DNA from: a virus | Length of the DNA stretch: 29,970 bases | Strand: one strand, 5' to 3' | Virus record (IMG/VR): IMGVR_UViG_3300030430_002639 | Location: 1-29,970 of that record | Shown here: piece by piece, positions 6,484-14,418 of the stretch | Numbering within the stretch: position 1 is the stretch's first letter | Layout: the number at the start of each line of letters is the position of its first letter | Notes under the pieces: model-generated | The model's input: only the letters and a program-made list of their open reading frames with translations | Database searches by the model: none | What the model was told of the DNA's origin: nothing | Program-made: the position numbers and the translations under genes

Positions 6484-6961
6484 TGAACTAGATAGAATCA
6501 TGGGTTTACCCTATCCAGATATCCGTTGTGCTACTTGGTCGAAACGTCATTTCGATTATTTTCAGCCTAATGAGTTCGATGCGGTGAATATCAATCTTTT
6601 TGATGATTATGTTTCTTATCTTGAGAAATATATGCAACCCCATCTTAACTTTTCGGTCCTGGGTGAACATAAAGTTTATGCGATGTTTGGATTAGTGAAG
6701 ATTCGGGATACGGTTTATGAAGCATGGTTACTCCCATCAGCTTCTATCAGTGAACAAAAATTCAGATTACATAAAGCTTCGATACAGTTTTTTCGCTACG
6801 CTATGGAAAAATTATCGATAAAAAGACTACAGATCGCAGTTTGTACTACGAATGTATCAGCTTACAAGTGGGCAAAAGTGTGTTATTTTCAAGAAGAGGG
6901 CATATTGCGTAAATATGGTCTGAACGGAGAAGATTATTACATGATGTCAAAAATCGCATAG
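6470..6961 (+). CDS. Gp13-like (DUF2833) GNAT-fold phage protein
   Basis: Resembles the T7 Gp13/DUF2833 family, small phage proteins with a GNAT acetyltransferase-like fold linked to virion assembly or internal proteins. Seen: VYAMFGLVKIRDTVYEAWLLPS, the central strand pair with the short G-x-x-x-x-x-x-x-x-E-x-W turn; an amphipathic helix FRLHKASIQFFRYAMEKL; and the terminal NVSAYKWAKVCYFQEEGILRKYGLNGEDYYMMSKI, the usual GNAT C-terminal helix-strand. Acetyl-CoA binding residues cannot be confirmed. The ATG at 6470 overlaps terL by 14 bp; an ATG at 6500 is an alternative. Neither has a strong ribosome binding site. Confidence 0.7.
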   Translation: MFLPSELDRIMGLPYPDIRCATWSKRHFDYFQPNEFDAVNINLFDDYVSYLEKYMQPHLNFSVLGEHKVYAMFGLVKIRDTVYEAWLLPSASISEQKFRLHKASIQFFRYAMEKLSIKRLQIAVCTTNVSAYKWAKVCYFQEEGILRKYGLNGEDYYMMSKIA

Positions 6962-6971
6962 GAGATTATTT

Positions 6972-7214
6972 ATGGGTGGTATTTTTTCATCGCCAAAAGC
7001 CCCAGAAGTTCCAGATACTTCTGATGAAGAGCAACGTAGAGCAGATATGCTTGATGCCCAAGAAAAAAGAGAGCGAAGGTCGATAGCATCTCGCAGATCA
7101 GCACGAAGGGGAATAGGCGGTAGGTTAATGACTGAAACTCGAACTCCACCAGAGCTATCTAATAATGATATGGCTAATACTCTTGGTGGCATTAGGAATC
7201 CCAGAATAGGTTGA
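6972..7214 (+). CDS. Small conserved-type phage protein (80 aa), unknown function
   Basis: Starts MGGIFSSPKAPEVP, a glycine/proline-rich opening common in small phage proteins near portal genes, followed by a highly charged helix EEQRRADMLDAQEKRERRSIASRRSARR (about residues 20-47) and a glycine-rich tail (LGGIRNPRIG). AGGAGA (6960-6965) lies 6 nt before the ATG. The second and third positions (GG) could allow lipid modification in eukaryotes only, so that is not relevant here. It sits between the Gp13-like gene and the portal and is probably a minor virion or assembly protein; that is inferred from position. Confidence 0.75.
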   Translation: MGGIFSSPKAPEVPDTSDEEQRRADMLDAQEKRERRSIASRRSARRGIGGRLMTETRTPPELSNNDMANTLGGIRNPRIG

Positions 7215-7215
7215 T

Positions 7216-7335
7216 ATGAAAACTTTTATTCGCAACCCTAAACATAGAATCCGTAAACCAGGAGATACTAAAGATGATGTATCAGATGAACAAAAAGACG
7301 AAGAAAAAAAAGAAGAGCGATCAGACAAAGAATAA
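7216..7335 (+). CDS. Small acidic-tailed protein (39 aa)
   Basis: A 39-codon frame directly after the 80-aa gene. The N-terminus is basic (MKTFIRNPKHRIRKPGD) and the C-terminus is a low-complexity acid/lysine run (DDVSDEQKDEEKKEERSDKE). A weak AGG precedes the ATG. It overlaps another short gene (7274-7381) in a different frame over 62 bases. It may be real because genes on both sides abut without gaps, but coding potential at this size is hard to judge. Confidence 0.5.
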   Translation: MKTFIRNPKHRIRKPGDTKDDVSDEQKDEEKKEERSDKE

Positions 7336-7381
7336 AAATTTAAAAAAAACTATGGCCAAGAAATATGGCAAAAAAAAATAA
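7274..7381 (+). CDS. Small lysine-rich protein (35 aa) overlapping in another frame
   Basis: Begins with ATGATG at 7274, 8 nt after a good GGAGA (7261-7265). The product MMYQMNKKTKKKKKSD...MAKKYGKKK is almost all lysine in stretches and would bind nucleic acid or other polyanions. It overlaps the 39-aa frame by 62 bases and ends at TAA 7379-7381, 3 nt before the ATG of the DUF6321-like gene in the same frame. Tiny Lys-rich proteins with an MAKKYGKKK-like end occur in marine phages. The strong ribosome binding site is the best support. Confidence 0.55.
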   Translation: MMYQMNKKTKKKKKSDQTKNKNLKKTMAKKYGKKK

Positions 7382-7384
7382 GCG

Positions 7385-7657
7385 ATGGTCGCTAAAAAAT
7401 TTCAAAACCCGAAAGGTGGCCTTAACAAAGCAGGTCGTGAATATTTTAAAAGAAAAGAAGGGTCAAATCTCAAACGTCCACTTAGCAGCGGCACTAGCCC
7501 TAGGCGTGTTAGTTTTGCTGCTCGTTTTAGTGGAATGAAAGGCCCGATGAAAGATGAGAAAGGTAGACCAACAAGAAAAGCTTTGGCTTTGAAAAGATGG
7601 GGATTCAGTAGCGTAGGGGAAGCGAGAGCATTTGCAAATAGGCATAAAAAATCATGA
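7385..7657 (+). CDS. DUF6321-like small basic phage protein
   Basis: Matches the pattern of a widespread phage protein: FQNPKGGLNKAGREYFKRKEGSNLKRP, then SPRRVSFAARFSGMKGPMKDEKGRPTRKALALKRWGF and an ARAFANRH end. It is strongly basic and lacks membrane segments; function is not established. Length 90 aa is usual. It overlaps the portal gene by ATGA (7654-7657), so it is translated together with the head genes. It could be a DNA-binding or virion-associated factor. Confidence 0.8.
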   Translation: MVAKKFQNPKGGLNKAGREYFKRKEGSNLKRPLSSGTSPRRVSFAARFSGMKGPMKDEKGRPTRKALALKRWGFSSVGEARAFANRHKKS

Positions 7658-9273
7658 GCGCACTTGATACGAAAGCATTAAAGAAAAGATTTAAAAAATG
7701 TTCGATTAGAAAAGAACATTGGAGAGCTATATACGAAGAAGCGTATGAATATTGTTTGCCGATGCGTAATTTGTATGATGGCTATTACGAGCAGGATTTA
7801 CCTGGTCAAAACAAAATGAAAAGAGTTTTTGATTCAACAGCTATTAATTCAACAGCGAGATTTGCTAACCGTATTCAAAGCGCACTATTCCCACCACAGC
7901 AGAGTTGGTGTCGTTTGATACCTGGAACAAATGTTCCTGAAGAAGCTAAAGTTGAAACACAACAAGCGTTAGATTTTGCAACTGAAATGATGTTCTCTCT
8001 GATGCGACAAAGTGGATTCGATATTGCAATAGGTGAATTTTTACTCGATTTAGCGGTCGGAACTGCGGTCATGTTGGTACAAAAAGGTGATGATGTACAG
8101 CGCATCAAATATCAAGCGATACCTATGTATCATATTACTTTTGATCATGGCCCTGATAACAAACCTAATTTTGTATTTAGAAAATTTAGAAGGCCGTATG
8201 AAGTTGTAGAAAAAGAGTTTCCTGGGGTAGTTTTCCCCCCTGAAGTTCAAGCTAAATACCAAGAAGATCCTATGAAATACATAGAGCTACTTGAAGCAAC
8301 TTATCCTGATGAAGAAACAGGTGGCTTTAACTATTGCATAGTAACGATGGAGGGTGATCATAAGATTTTACACAAACATTTAAAATCAAGCCCTTGGATA
8401 ATATCAAGATTTATGGTCGCACCAGGTGAGATTTATGGTCGTGGCCCTTGTTTATATGCGCTTCCTGATATCAAAACTTTGAACAAAGTAATAGAATTGA
8501 ATCTAAAAAATGCCAGTATTTCTATTGGTGGAGTATTTACGGCAGTAGATGACGGTGTTTTTAATCCGCAAACGGCAAAGATACAACCTGGAGCGATTAT
8601 TGGTGTAAGTTCAAATGGTGGGCCTAGAGGCCCTTCTTTAGCTCCATTGCCTCGTTCTGGTGATCCAAGCATGAGTTCAGTCATTGCTCAAGAGTATCGT
8701 ATGAATATCAAGAAGATATTACTCGATGAATCGTTACCACCTGATAATATGTCAGCAAGAACGGCAACGGAGATAGTAGAACGCATGAAAGAGTTGAGTC
8801 AAAACTTAGGTGCTGCTTTTGGAAGATTGATATCTGAGACTATGTATCCGATAGTAAGACGAACTCTTGAACTAATGGACGAAGAAAAAATTATTGATTT
8901 GGCTGATTTAAAAGTAAATGGCCAAGAGATTTCTATTGAACCACAATCACCTTTAGCTAGAGCTAATAATATGGAAAAAGTACAAAATGTTCTCCAGTTT
9001 ATGCAAATAGCGCAAAGTTTTGGGGGCGCAGGATTTGGATTAATCAAACCCGAAAAAGTAGGTGATTATATTCTTGATCAAATGGGTATCGATGCTTCTC
9101 TACGTACTACACCTGAAGAGAGACAAGCTATCTTGCAACAGATACAAGCACAGCAACAAGCACAAGCTCAAGCTGAAATGCAACAAGCACAACAGGCAGC
9201 TTCGCAGGAATCTCCAACGGAACAACCTATAGAAGAGGGCGTAACGCCTGACGAAGCTGCTACCTTAAATTAA
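7654..9273 (+). CDS. Portal protein (T7-type head-tail connector)
   Basis: Forms the dodecameric ring at the capsid vertex through which DNA enters and leaves. Typical head-tail connector features: ALKKRFKKCSIRKEHWRAIYEEAYEYCLPMRN at the start, NSTARFANRIQSALFPPQQSW (residues 69-89), the WIISRFMVAPGEIYGRGPCLYALPDIKTLNKVIE segment (about 248-281) and the MSARTATEIVERMKELSQNLG helix (about 366-386). The C-terminus (about 485-520) is a glutamine/alanine-rich coil. Length 539 aa fits the family. It is followed at once by the Bbp19-like gene and scaffold, the normal podovirus order. Confidence 0.93.
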   Translation: MSALDTKALKKRFKKCSIRKEHWRAIYEEAYEYCLPMRNLYDGYYEQDLPGQNKMKRVFDSTAINSTARFANRIQSALFPPQQSWCRLIPGTNVPEEAKVETQQALDFATEMMFSLMRQSGFDIAIGEFLLDLAVGTAVMLVQKGDDVQRIKYQAIPMYHITFDHGPDNKPNFVFRKFRRPYEVVEKEFPGVVFPPEVQAKYQEDPMKYIELLEATYPDEETGGFNYCIVTMEGDHKILHKHLKSSPWIISRFMVAPGEIYGRGPCLYALPDIKTLNKVIELNLKNASISIGGVFTAVDDGVFNPQTAKIQPGAIIGVSSNGGPRGPSLAPLPRSGDPSMSSVIAQEYRMNIKKILLDESLPPDNMSARTATEIVERMKELSQNLGAAFGRLISETMYPIVRRTLELMDEEKIIDLADLKVNGQEISIEPQSPLARANNMEKVQNVLQFMQIAQSFGGAGFGLIKPEKVGDYILDQMGIDASLRTTPEERQAILQQIQAQQQAQAQAEMQQAQQAASQESPTEQPIEEGVTPDEAATLN

Positions 9274-9274
9274 T

Positions 9275-9577
9275 ATGGATAATGCAGAAAAGATAACAAG
9301 TATAAACAGTCTTGGTTGGGACGGAGTAAACTCTGTTGCTGCACCCTTTACTCGCAAGAATCAAACTCAACAAAGAGAATTAGATATAGCTTTTTCAAAA
9401 GCTTTTCAGTCTCCCGATGGTCAAAAAGTATTAGAATATTTTAGAGAAAAATATTTAAATCAACCTTGTTGGACTCCTGGTGCTGATCCTAGTTATGGAT
9501 ACGCCAGAGAAGGTCAAAACAGTTTAATTCGTGAAATAGAAAAAAGGATACAAAGAGCGCATGAACCAACAGAATGA
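9275..9577 (+). CDS. Bbp19-like small phage protein
   Basis: A 100-aa protein whose core FSKAFQSPDGQKVLEYFREKYLNQPCW...YAREGQNSLIREIEKRI resembles the Bbp19-type phage family, small proteins found beside portal and scaffold genes in podoviruses. The function is not known; a head-completion or assembly role is suggested by position. The ATG at 9275 follows the portal stop by one base. Its end overlaps the scaffold gene start by 17 bp. Confidence 0.7.
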   Translation: MDNAEKITSINSLGWDGVNSVAAPFTRKNQTQQRELDIAFSKAFQSPDGQKVLEYFREKYLNQPCWTPGADPSYGYAREGQNSLIREIEKRIQRAHEPTE

Positions 9578-10403
9578 AGCAGTAGTGTTAGAGTCTGAAG
9601 AAGAAATCCAAGCAGAACAAAATGAAGAACCTAGTTCTGAACCACAAGGTTTGATGGAACAGGGCAGAGCTAATGTTTCACATGGAACAGAAGAGGAATC
9701 AGAAGAACCTTTATCGCATCTTGAGAGTCAAGATGAAGATGAAGAAGAAGAGTTTGAAAGACCAGAGTGGTTTCCGCAAAAGTTCTGGGACGATGATGGC
9801 CCTAACCTAGAAAAAATGGCTGAGTCTTATGTGAATATGGAAAAACAATTCCATAAAGGTAAACACAAAGCCCCTGAAGATGGTAAATACAACTTTGATT
9901 TTATTCAAGATACCATAGGAAATGATGATCCAGTTCTTAATTCTTTCAGTGAATGGGCTGCTCAAAATGGTATTTCTCAATCGGCATTTGAGGAAATGAC
10001 TAGCAAAGTATTAGAAATGTCTAATGCTAATATTGAAAACACCAAGATAGACGTTGCAAGAGAGAAAAAGAAACTGGGTGAAAATGCAGATGCTATTATC
10101 AATGCTAATGCACAGTGGGTAGAAGGTCAGTATAAGTCTGGGTTCTTTTCTAAACAAGAAGTAGAAGAAATGGATATTCTTGGGTATACAGCAGCAGGTC
10201 AAACTTTGTTGCAGAAGATTAGAACTGGTTTTGGTGAAAATGTTCAGATACCTACTCATACTCTCTATGATGGTGGCGGTGAATCAGAAAATGATTTCAA
10301 AATGAGAATGAGCGAGAAGATGAACGACCCTCGCTATAAAACTGATCCCTCTTTTCAGAAGTCAGTTGAAAAAGAGTTTGCTTTATTCTATCAACAAAAA
10401 TAG
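9561..10403 (+). CDS. Scaffolding protein
   Basis: Probable internal scaffold for procapsid assembly. The N-terminal third is extremely acidic and low complexity (ESEEEIQAEQNEEPSSEP, DEDEEEEFERPEWFP). The middle has PEWFPQKFWDD...LEKMAESYVNMEKQFHKGKHKAPEDGKYNFDF, a phrase typical of T7-like scaffolds. The C-terminal part is helical with a short basic-aromatic end (KSVEKEFALFYQQK) that may contact the capsid. It lies directly before the major capsid gene, as expected. Length 280 aa is usual. Confidence 0.88.
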   Translation: MNQQNEAVVLESEEEIQAEQNEEPSSEPQGLMEQGRANVSHGTEEESEEPLSHLESQDEDEEEEFERPEWFPQKFWDDDGPNLEKMAESYVNMEKQFHKGKHKAPEDGKYNFDFIQDTIGNDDPVLNSFSEWAAQNGISQSAFEEMTSKVLEMSNANIENTKIDVAREKKKLGENADAIINANAQWVEGQYKSGFFSKQEVEEMDILGYTAAGQTLLQKIRTGFGENVQIPTHTLYDGGGESENDFKMRMSEKMNDPRYKTDPSFQKSVEKEFALFYQQK

Positions 10404-10406
10404 TTT

Positions 10407-10422
10407 ACAAGTTGCGCCTTGT
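10407..10422. promoter_or_regulatory. Iteron-like inverted repeat upstream of the capsid gene
   Basis: ACAAGTTGCGCCTTGT has the same arms and spacing (ACAAG-N6-CTTGT) as the three origin iterons and matches each of the first two at 13 of 16 positions. It lies in the 138-bp gap 10404-10541 between scaffold and capsid. It could be a binding site for the initiator or form an RNA stem-loop in the leader. Confidence 0.5.
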
Positions 10423-10449
10423 ATGGTACAAAAGAGTCTGAAAGATAAC

Positions 10450-10468
10450 CTTATGGCCTTTCCGTAAG
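10450..10468 (+). promoter_or_regulatory. Hairpin in the capsid leader
   Basis: CTTATGG (10450-10456) pairs with CCGTAAG (10462-10468) with one G-U pair and a 5-nt loop. No U-tract follows directly, so it is more likely an RNA processing or stability element, or a weak attenuator, than a terminator. A one-mismatch DnaA box (TTTGGATAA, 10482-10490) lies beyond it but is probably chance. Confidence 0.4.
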
Positions 10469-10541
10469 CAAAACAGCCCTTTTTGGATAACTGTTGCGAA
10501 ACCTTTAACGTAACTTTATGCAATCATGGAGGGCATAAAAA

Positions 10542-11402
10542 ATGACAACTAGAGCCAATCTATCGGCTGCTTTTGTACAGCTTTTTGAACAAGAAGTTCA
10601 TCAAGCATATCAAAGTAGTGCAGTATTGACTGGGGCTGCTCGAACTCGAACTGGAGTTGAAGGAAGCACAGTCAATTTTCCAAAAGTGGGTAAAGGTCAA
10701 GCTAGTGTTCGTACACCTGGCACAGACGTTATCCCATTGAACTCAACTTTTAGTAGCGTATCTTGTACTTTGACAGACTTCGCTGCTTCTGAATATTCAG
10801 ACATTTTCAACCAAGCTAAAATTAACTTTGATGAAAGAAATGAACTAGCGCAAGTGGTTGGTAATGCAATAGGCAGAAGGCAAGACCAAATACTTCTTGA
10901 TGCTATCGCTGCTGCTTCAGCAGGAACGACAGTAGCAAATACAGTAGTAACTTCTGGTTCTGCATCTGCTTCTGACTTGAATGTTGGTAAAATTATCGCT
11001 GCTAAAAAAGCACTCGATACCAAGAACGTACCACCAGATAATAGACATATTATCATTCATGCTAACAACCTAGCTGCTTTGCTTGGAGATGAGAGAGCTA
11101 TCAGTGCTGATTTCCAAACTATTCAAGCTTTGGTAAGTGGCCAAATAAACACAATGATGGGATTTACTTTTCATGTTCTAGGTGATAGAGATGAAGGTGG
11201 TCTTGCAATCGACGGTTCTAATGATAGGACTTGTTTTGCATTTCATCAAAGTGCTATGGGTGTTGCGGTTGGTATGCCAGCTTCAACAGAGATTAACTAT
11301 ATCGCAGAGAAAACATCATTCTTAGTTACCGCTAAATTATCAATGGGTGCGGTTGCTATAGATACTGATGGTATCGTAGATATTACTTGTAGGGAGAGCT
11401 AA
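10542..11402 (+). CDS. Major capsid protein
   Basis: A 286-aa protein of the HK97-like phage capsid class often found in marine podoviruses. It starts with TTRANLSAAFVQLFEQEVHQAYQ, a helical N-arm, then GAARTRTGVEGSTVNFPKVG, the conserved entry into the core. Later come RRQDQILLDAI, NLAALLGDERAISADFQTIQALVSGQI and MGFTFHVLGDRDEGG. Its end contains SAMGVAVGMP...EKTSFLVTAKLSMGAVAIDTDGIVDI, the typical final strands. A strong GGAGGG (10528-10533) precedes the ATG. A good leader, a separate upstream gap, and a terminator after the next gene fit high-level expression. Confidence 0.92.
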   Translation: MTTRANLSAAFVQLFEQEVHQAYQSSAVLTGAARTRTGVEGSTVNFPKVGKGQASVRTPGTDVIPLNSTFSSVSCTLTDFAASEYSDIFNQAKINFDERNELAQVVGNAIGRRQDQILLDAIAAASAGTTVANTVVTSGSASASDLNVGKIIAAKKALDTKNVPPDNRHIIIHANNLAALLGDERAISADFQTIQALVSGQINTMMGFTFHVLGDRDEGGLAIDGSNDRTCFAFHQSAMGVAVGMPASTEINYIAEKTSFLVTAKLSMGAVAIDTDGIVDITCRES

Positions 11403-11403
11403 T

Positions 11404-11685
11404 ATGGCATTTTCAAGAGATGGTTTTAATCCTATCGGTGGGCAATCCAAAGCTGGTTCTGCTCCGCAAATGTTTAGTTACACTACAACCGATACAATAG
11501 CTACAGTGAATACTGAAGGCTATTTCAATGATGCAGCTAAAGAATTGAAGGTGGGAGATTTAATCTTTTGCAACACTTCTACTGGTGGCACATTAGTAGC
11601 TACGCTTGTATATGTTTTATCAAATACAGGTACAGTTGTTGACGTTAATGATGGAACAACATTAGCAAGTACAGATGGCGATTAA
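11404..11685 (+). CDS. Putative capsid decoration / minor head protein
   Basis: A 93-aa protein starting one base after the capsid stop, with GGAG (within 11393-11398) upstream. The sequence MAFSRDGFNPIGGQSKAGSAPQMFSYTTTDT...GYFNDAAKELKVGDLIFCNTST is beta-rich and shares the wording (YTTTDTIATVNTEGYFNDA, VGDLI) of small phage proteins that follow capsid or tail-fibre genes. Position suggests a decoration or head fibre protein; direct proof is absent. Confidence 0.7.
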   Translation: MAFSRDGFNPIGGQSKAGSAPQMFSYTTTDTIATVNTEGYFNDAAKELKVGDLIFCNTSTGGTLVATLVYVLSNTGTVVDVNDGTTLASTDGD

Positions 11686-11693
11686 TCGCAACT

Positions 11694-11726
11694 TTGGGGG
11701 AGGGCTTAGCTCTCCCCTAATTTATT
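11694..11726 (+). terminator. Strong hairpin after the capsid/decoration genes
   Basis: A GC-rich stem GGGGAGGGC/GCTCTCCCC (11697-11705 with 11709-11717, TTA loop, one G-U pair) extends by TTG/TAA at its base. It is followed by TTTATT, not a pure T-run. It is probably a partial rho-independent terminator that limits tail gene transcription, at the same place as Tphi after gene 10 in T7. Confidence 0.7.
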
Positions 11727-11737
11727 GAGGAACATAA

Positions 11738-12367
11738 ATGGCAGCAGGTGATACTGACGTAAAAGTTTGTAACAAAGCACTTTTACTTTTAGGTGCAGAA
11801 CCTATTACTTCTTTTTCTGACGGAAGTGCTGCTGCTCAAGCTTGTGATACTATTTACAAAGAAGTGAAGTTTTCCACGATGGGAATGTATAAGTGGAGCT
11901 TTACGGTTGCTAAAACACAACTAACTAGAGATCAAGCTTCACCTCAAAGTGAATGGACATATCAATATCAGTTGCCCAATGATATGTTGACAGGTGTTCC
12001 AGAAGCAGTTCGTACATCTAGCACCCCTGGCTCTCTTTTATTTAAAGACTGGGAGATTGGTCAAGCTGCTGACAATAGTGCTGTTTTAAGAACAGAAGCA
12101 GTTGAGATTCACATAGATTATCAAAGAGCAGTTGGTGAAGGTGCGATGCCAACTTATTTTATTCAACTTCTAGCGTATCAACTTGCATGGCATTTAGCAG
12201 AAGTAATTACTGATCAAACAACTAAATCAGATTATTGGAGGGGTGTAGCACTTGGTACACCAACTGAAAATATGAGAGGTGGTTATTTCAGACAAGCAAC
12301 AGCGATTGATTCTGCTGGTCAATCCCCTAGCATTATAGGTGATTATCTACTCACAGATGTAAGATAA
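11738..12367 (+). CDS. Tail tubular protein A (Gp11-like)
   Basis: Adaptor/gatekeeper ring below the portal. The start DVKVCNKALLLLGAEPITSFSDGSAAAQACDTIYKEV matches the family pattern in which leucine-rich N-helix, short turn, and C...Y follow; then MYKWSFTVAKTQL and YQYQLPNDMLTGVPEA. Length 209 aa is usual. ATG at 11738 after GAGGAA (11727-11732). It overlaps the next gene by one base (TAATG), and the pair Gp11/Gp12 is conserved in podoviruses. Confidence 0.9.
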   Translation: MAAGDTDVKVCNKALLLLGAEPITSFSDGSAAAQACDTIYKEVKFSTMGMYKWSFTVAKTQLTRDQASPQSEWTYQYQLPNDMLTGVPEAVRTSSTPGSLLFKDWEIGQAADNSAVLRTEAVEIHIDYQRAVGEGAMPTYFIQLLAYQLAWHLAEVITDQTTKSDYWRGVALGTPTENMRGGYFRQATAIDSAGQSPSIIGDYLLTDVR

Positions 12368-14415
12368 TGAGCAGAGTACAACAATATCAAGCATTGTTTA
12401 CTACTGGTGAGATCGATCCTCTTTTACTTGGAAGAGTTGATTTAAAACAATATTATTCTAGCGTGAGTAATGCTCAGAATGTTTTGTTTGAACCCCAAGG
12501 TGGTGTATCTCGCAGACCAGGTCTCAAGTTTCTATTAGATATCACAAGTGATGGTGCAAACAATTCACATCATCTTGTACCTTTTGAATTTTCTTCTACC
12601 CAAAGCTTCATGATATGTATGAGCGCACAGAATACCGCATCAACTATACGAATGAGATTTTTCAAAGACGGTGCTTTGTTAACAAATATTAATGCTTCAG
12701 GAAATGATTATTTAGATTTCAACGTAGGCACGTTATATGAAGTTACTGCTTTTGATTTACAAAGATTAAGTTTTACTCAGTCAGCAGATACTTTAGTTGT
12801 AGTTCACCCAAACTTCGCCCCTTTTAAAGTAGTAAGAGGTGCAACTGATACCACATGGACAGCAACTACTTTAGTTTTAACTGTACCGCTTCATGCTTTT
12901 ACTCTTGCTGAGTCAAGGTTAGCAGGAAACATTACACCATCAGCAGTTGATGGAACTATTGACATAGAAAGTGTTAGTAGTATTTTTTCAAGCTCCCAAG
13001 AAAATCAATTTATTGTGAGAGACAACGGATTTGGTAGAGCAAGAATAATTGACGTAGAAAGTGCAACAAAACTTCAGGCACACGTTGAGATACCTTTTTT
13101 TGATACTACACTCATACCTAGCGCAGAATATGTGCTAGAAAGTGGTTATGAAGCAGCATGGTCTAATACTAGAGGGTGGCCATTGACAGCTACTTTTCAC
13201 GAAGGTCGATTGTTTTTCGGTGGTTCTGCATCTTTACCATCAACATTGTTTGGTTCTAAGGTGGGAGACTTTTTTAATTTTAAAGCTGCTGAAGGTTTAG
13301 ATGACGATGCAATCAAAGTAACTTTAGCAACTGACTCTGTGAACACAATTACTGGGTTACGTTCAGGTAGAGACTTGCAGATATTTACTACTGGTTCAGA
13401 GTTCTTTATTCCGCAAGGTGATTTAGATCCTATTACCCCTGCAAATGTAGTAGTGAAATCAAGTACAAAAAGGGGCGCAAAACCTTTTATCAAACCACAG
13501 GCGGCAGAAGGTGGAACATTATTTATTCAAAGGTCAGGTAAAGCGGTAAGAGAGCTTTTATTTAGTGATGTTGAATTATCGTATGTTGCAAATAATATTT
13601 CGTTATTGGCTTCACATTTACTTGTCGACCCAAAAAGAATGGCTCTGAGAGCTTCCACAGATACTACTGATGGCGATTTGTTTATGATAGTCAACGGAGA
13701 AAATACTGCTGGATATCGAGCAGAGAGTATAGGTCATGCTGGAGAGCTTATTGTATTCATGTTGAATCGAGGGCAAAACGTAGTTGCACCTTCACATTTT
13801 ATTACTGATGGTGTTTTTACTGATGTTGCAGTAGATGTTGATGAAATCTATGTTGTAGTTAAAAGAAGTATCGGTGGTTCTGATAAATATTATGTAGAAG
13901 TATTTGATGATGATTTTACGACTGATGCAGCTACACAAAAGACTTCAAGCTTTTCAGGAACAAACTATTCTGGTCATAGTCATTTAGAAGGTAAGACTGT
14001 AAAACTTATAAGAGATGACATAGTTGATACTGATGATACGGTATCTAGTGGCGCAGTTGATGTAGCAGCAGAACCATCAACTTATCTTGAAGTAGGTTTA
14101 GATTTTGCAGTAGAGCTTAAAACAAATCCTGTAGAACCAAATATCAGTAGTGGTGTAATTACTTCACAAAGAAAAAGAATCTTAGAAGTTACACCTCATT
14201 TACATCTTACTCAAAACTTAGCTATCAATGGTCGAGAGATACCATTACAAAGTTTGGCTTTGAGTGGGAGTGGTGGAGTTACCACATTTACTGGTAAGAA
14301 AAAACAACATGGATTTCTTGGGTATTCCAGAGATGCACAGCTTACTATTACTCAAACTCAACCAGTGTTTTTTACACTTTTAGCTTTAGATTATAAATTA
14401 ACCGTAGGGAGATAA
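12367..14415 (+). CDS. Tail tubular protein B (Gp12-like nozzle)
   Basis: Nozzle protein of the short tail. Typical start YQALFTTGEIDPLLLGRVDLKQYYSSVSNAQNVLFEPQGGVSRRPGLKFL; the core contains WPLTATFHEGRLFFGGSASLPSTLFGSKVGDFFNFK (about residues 273-308) and SGKAVRELLFSDVELSYVANNISLLASHL (about 391-419). The C-terminal part is beta-rich. Length 682 aa is within the family range. It follows Gp11-like by a stop/start overlap. Confidence 0.92.
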   Translation: MSRVQQYQALFTTGEIDPLLLGRVDLKQYYSSVSNAQNVLFEPQGGVSRRPGLKFLLDITSDGANNSHHLVPFEFSSTQSFMICMSAQNTASTIRMRFFKDGALLTNINASGNDYLDFNVGTLYEVTAFDLQRLSFTQSADTLVVVHPNFAPFKVVRGATDTTWTATTLVLTVPLHAFTLAESRLAGNITPSAVDGTIDIESVSSIFSSSQENQFIVRDNGFGRARIIDVESATKLQAHVEIPFFDTTLIPSAEYVLESGYEAAWSNTRGWPLTATFHEGRLFFGGSASLPSTLFGSKVGDFFNFKAAEGLDDDAIKVTLATDSVNTITGLRSGRDLQIFTTGSEFFIPQGDLDPITPANVVVKSSTKRGAKPFIKPQAAEGGTLFIQRSGKAVRELLFSDVELSYVANNISLLASHLLVDPKRMALRASTDTTDGDLFMIVNGENTAGYRAESIGHAGELIVFMLNRGQNVVAPSHFITDGVFTDVAVDVDEIYVVVKRSIGGSDKYYVEVFDDDFTTDAATQKTSSFSGTNYSGHSHLEGKTVKLIRDDIVDTDDTVSSGAVDVAAEPSTYLEVGLDFAVELKTNPVEPNISSGVITSQRKRILEVTPHLHLTQNLAINGREIPLQSLALSGSGGVTTFTGKKKQHGFLGYSRDAQLTITQTQPVFFTLLALDYKLTVGR

Positions 14416-14418
14416 AAC

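Noticed and set aside
10482-10490. DnaA box (one mismatch) upstream of the capsid gene
   Set aside because: One-mismatch DnaA boxes are expected several times by chance in 30 kb; kept only as a remark.
10697-11056. 119-aa reading frame on the minus strand inside the capsid gene
   Set aside because: It is antisense to a clear capsid gene, has no ribosome binding site and a composition mirrored from the capsid codons.
13197-13493. 98-aa minus-strand frame inside tail tubular B
   Set aside because: Shadow of the coding strand; no start signal and no gene neighbours on that strand.
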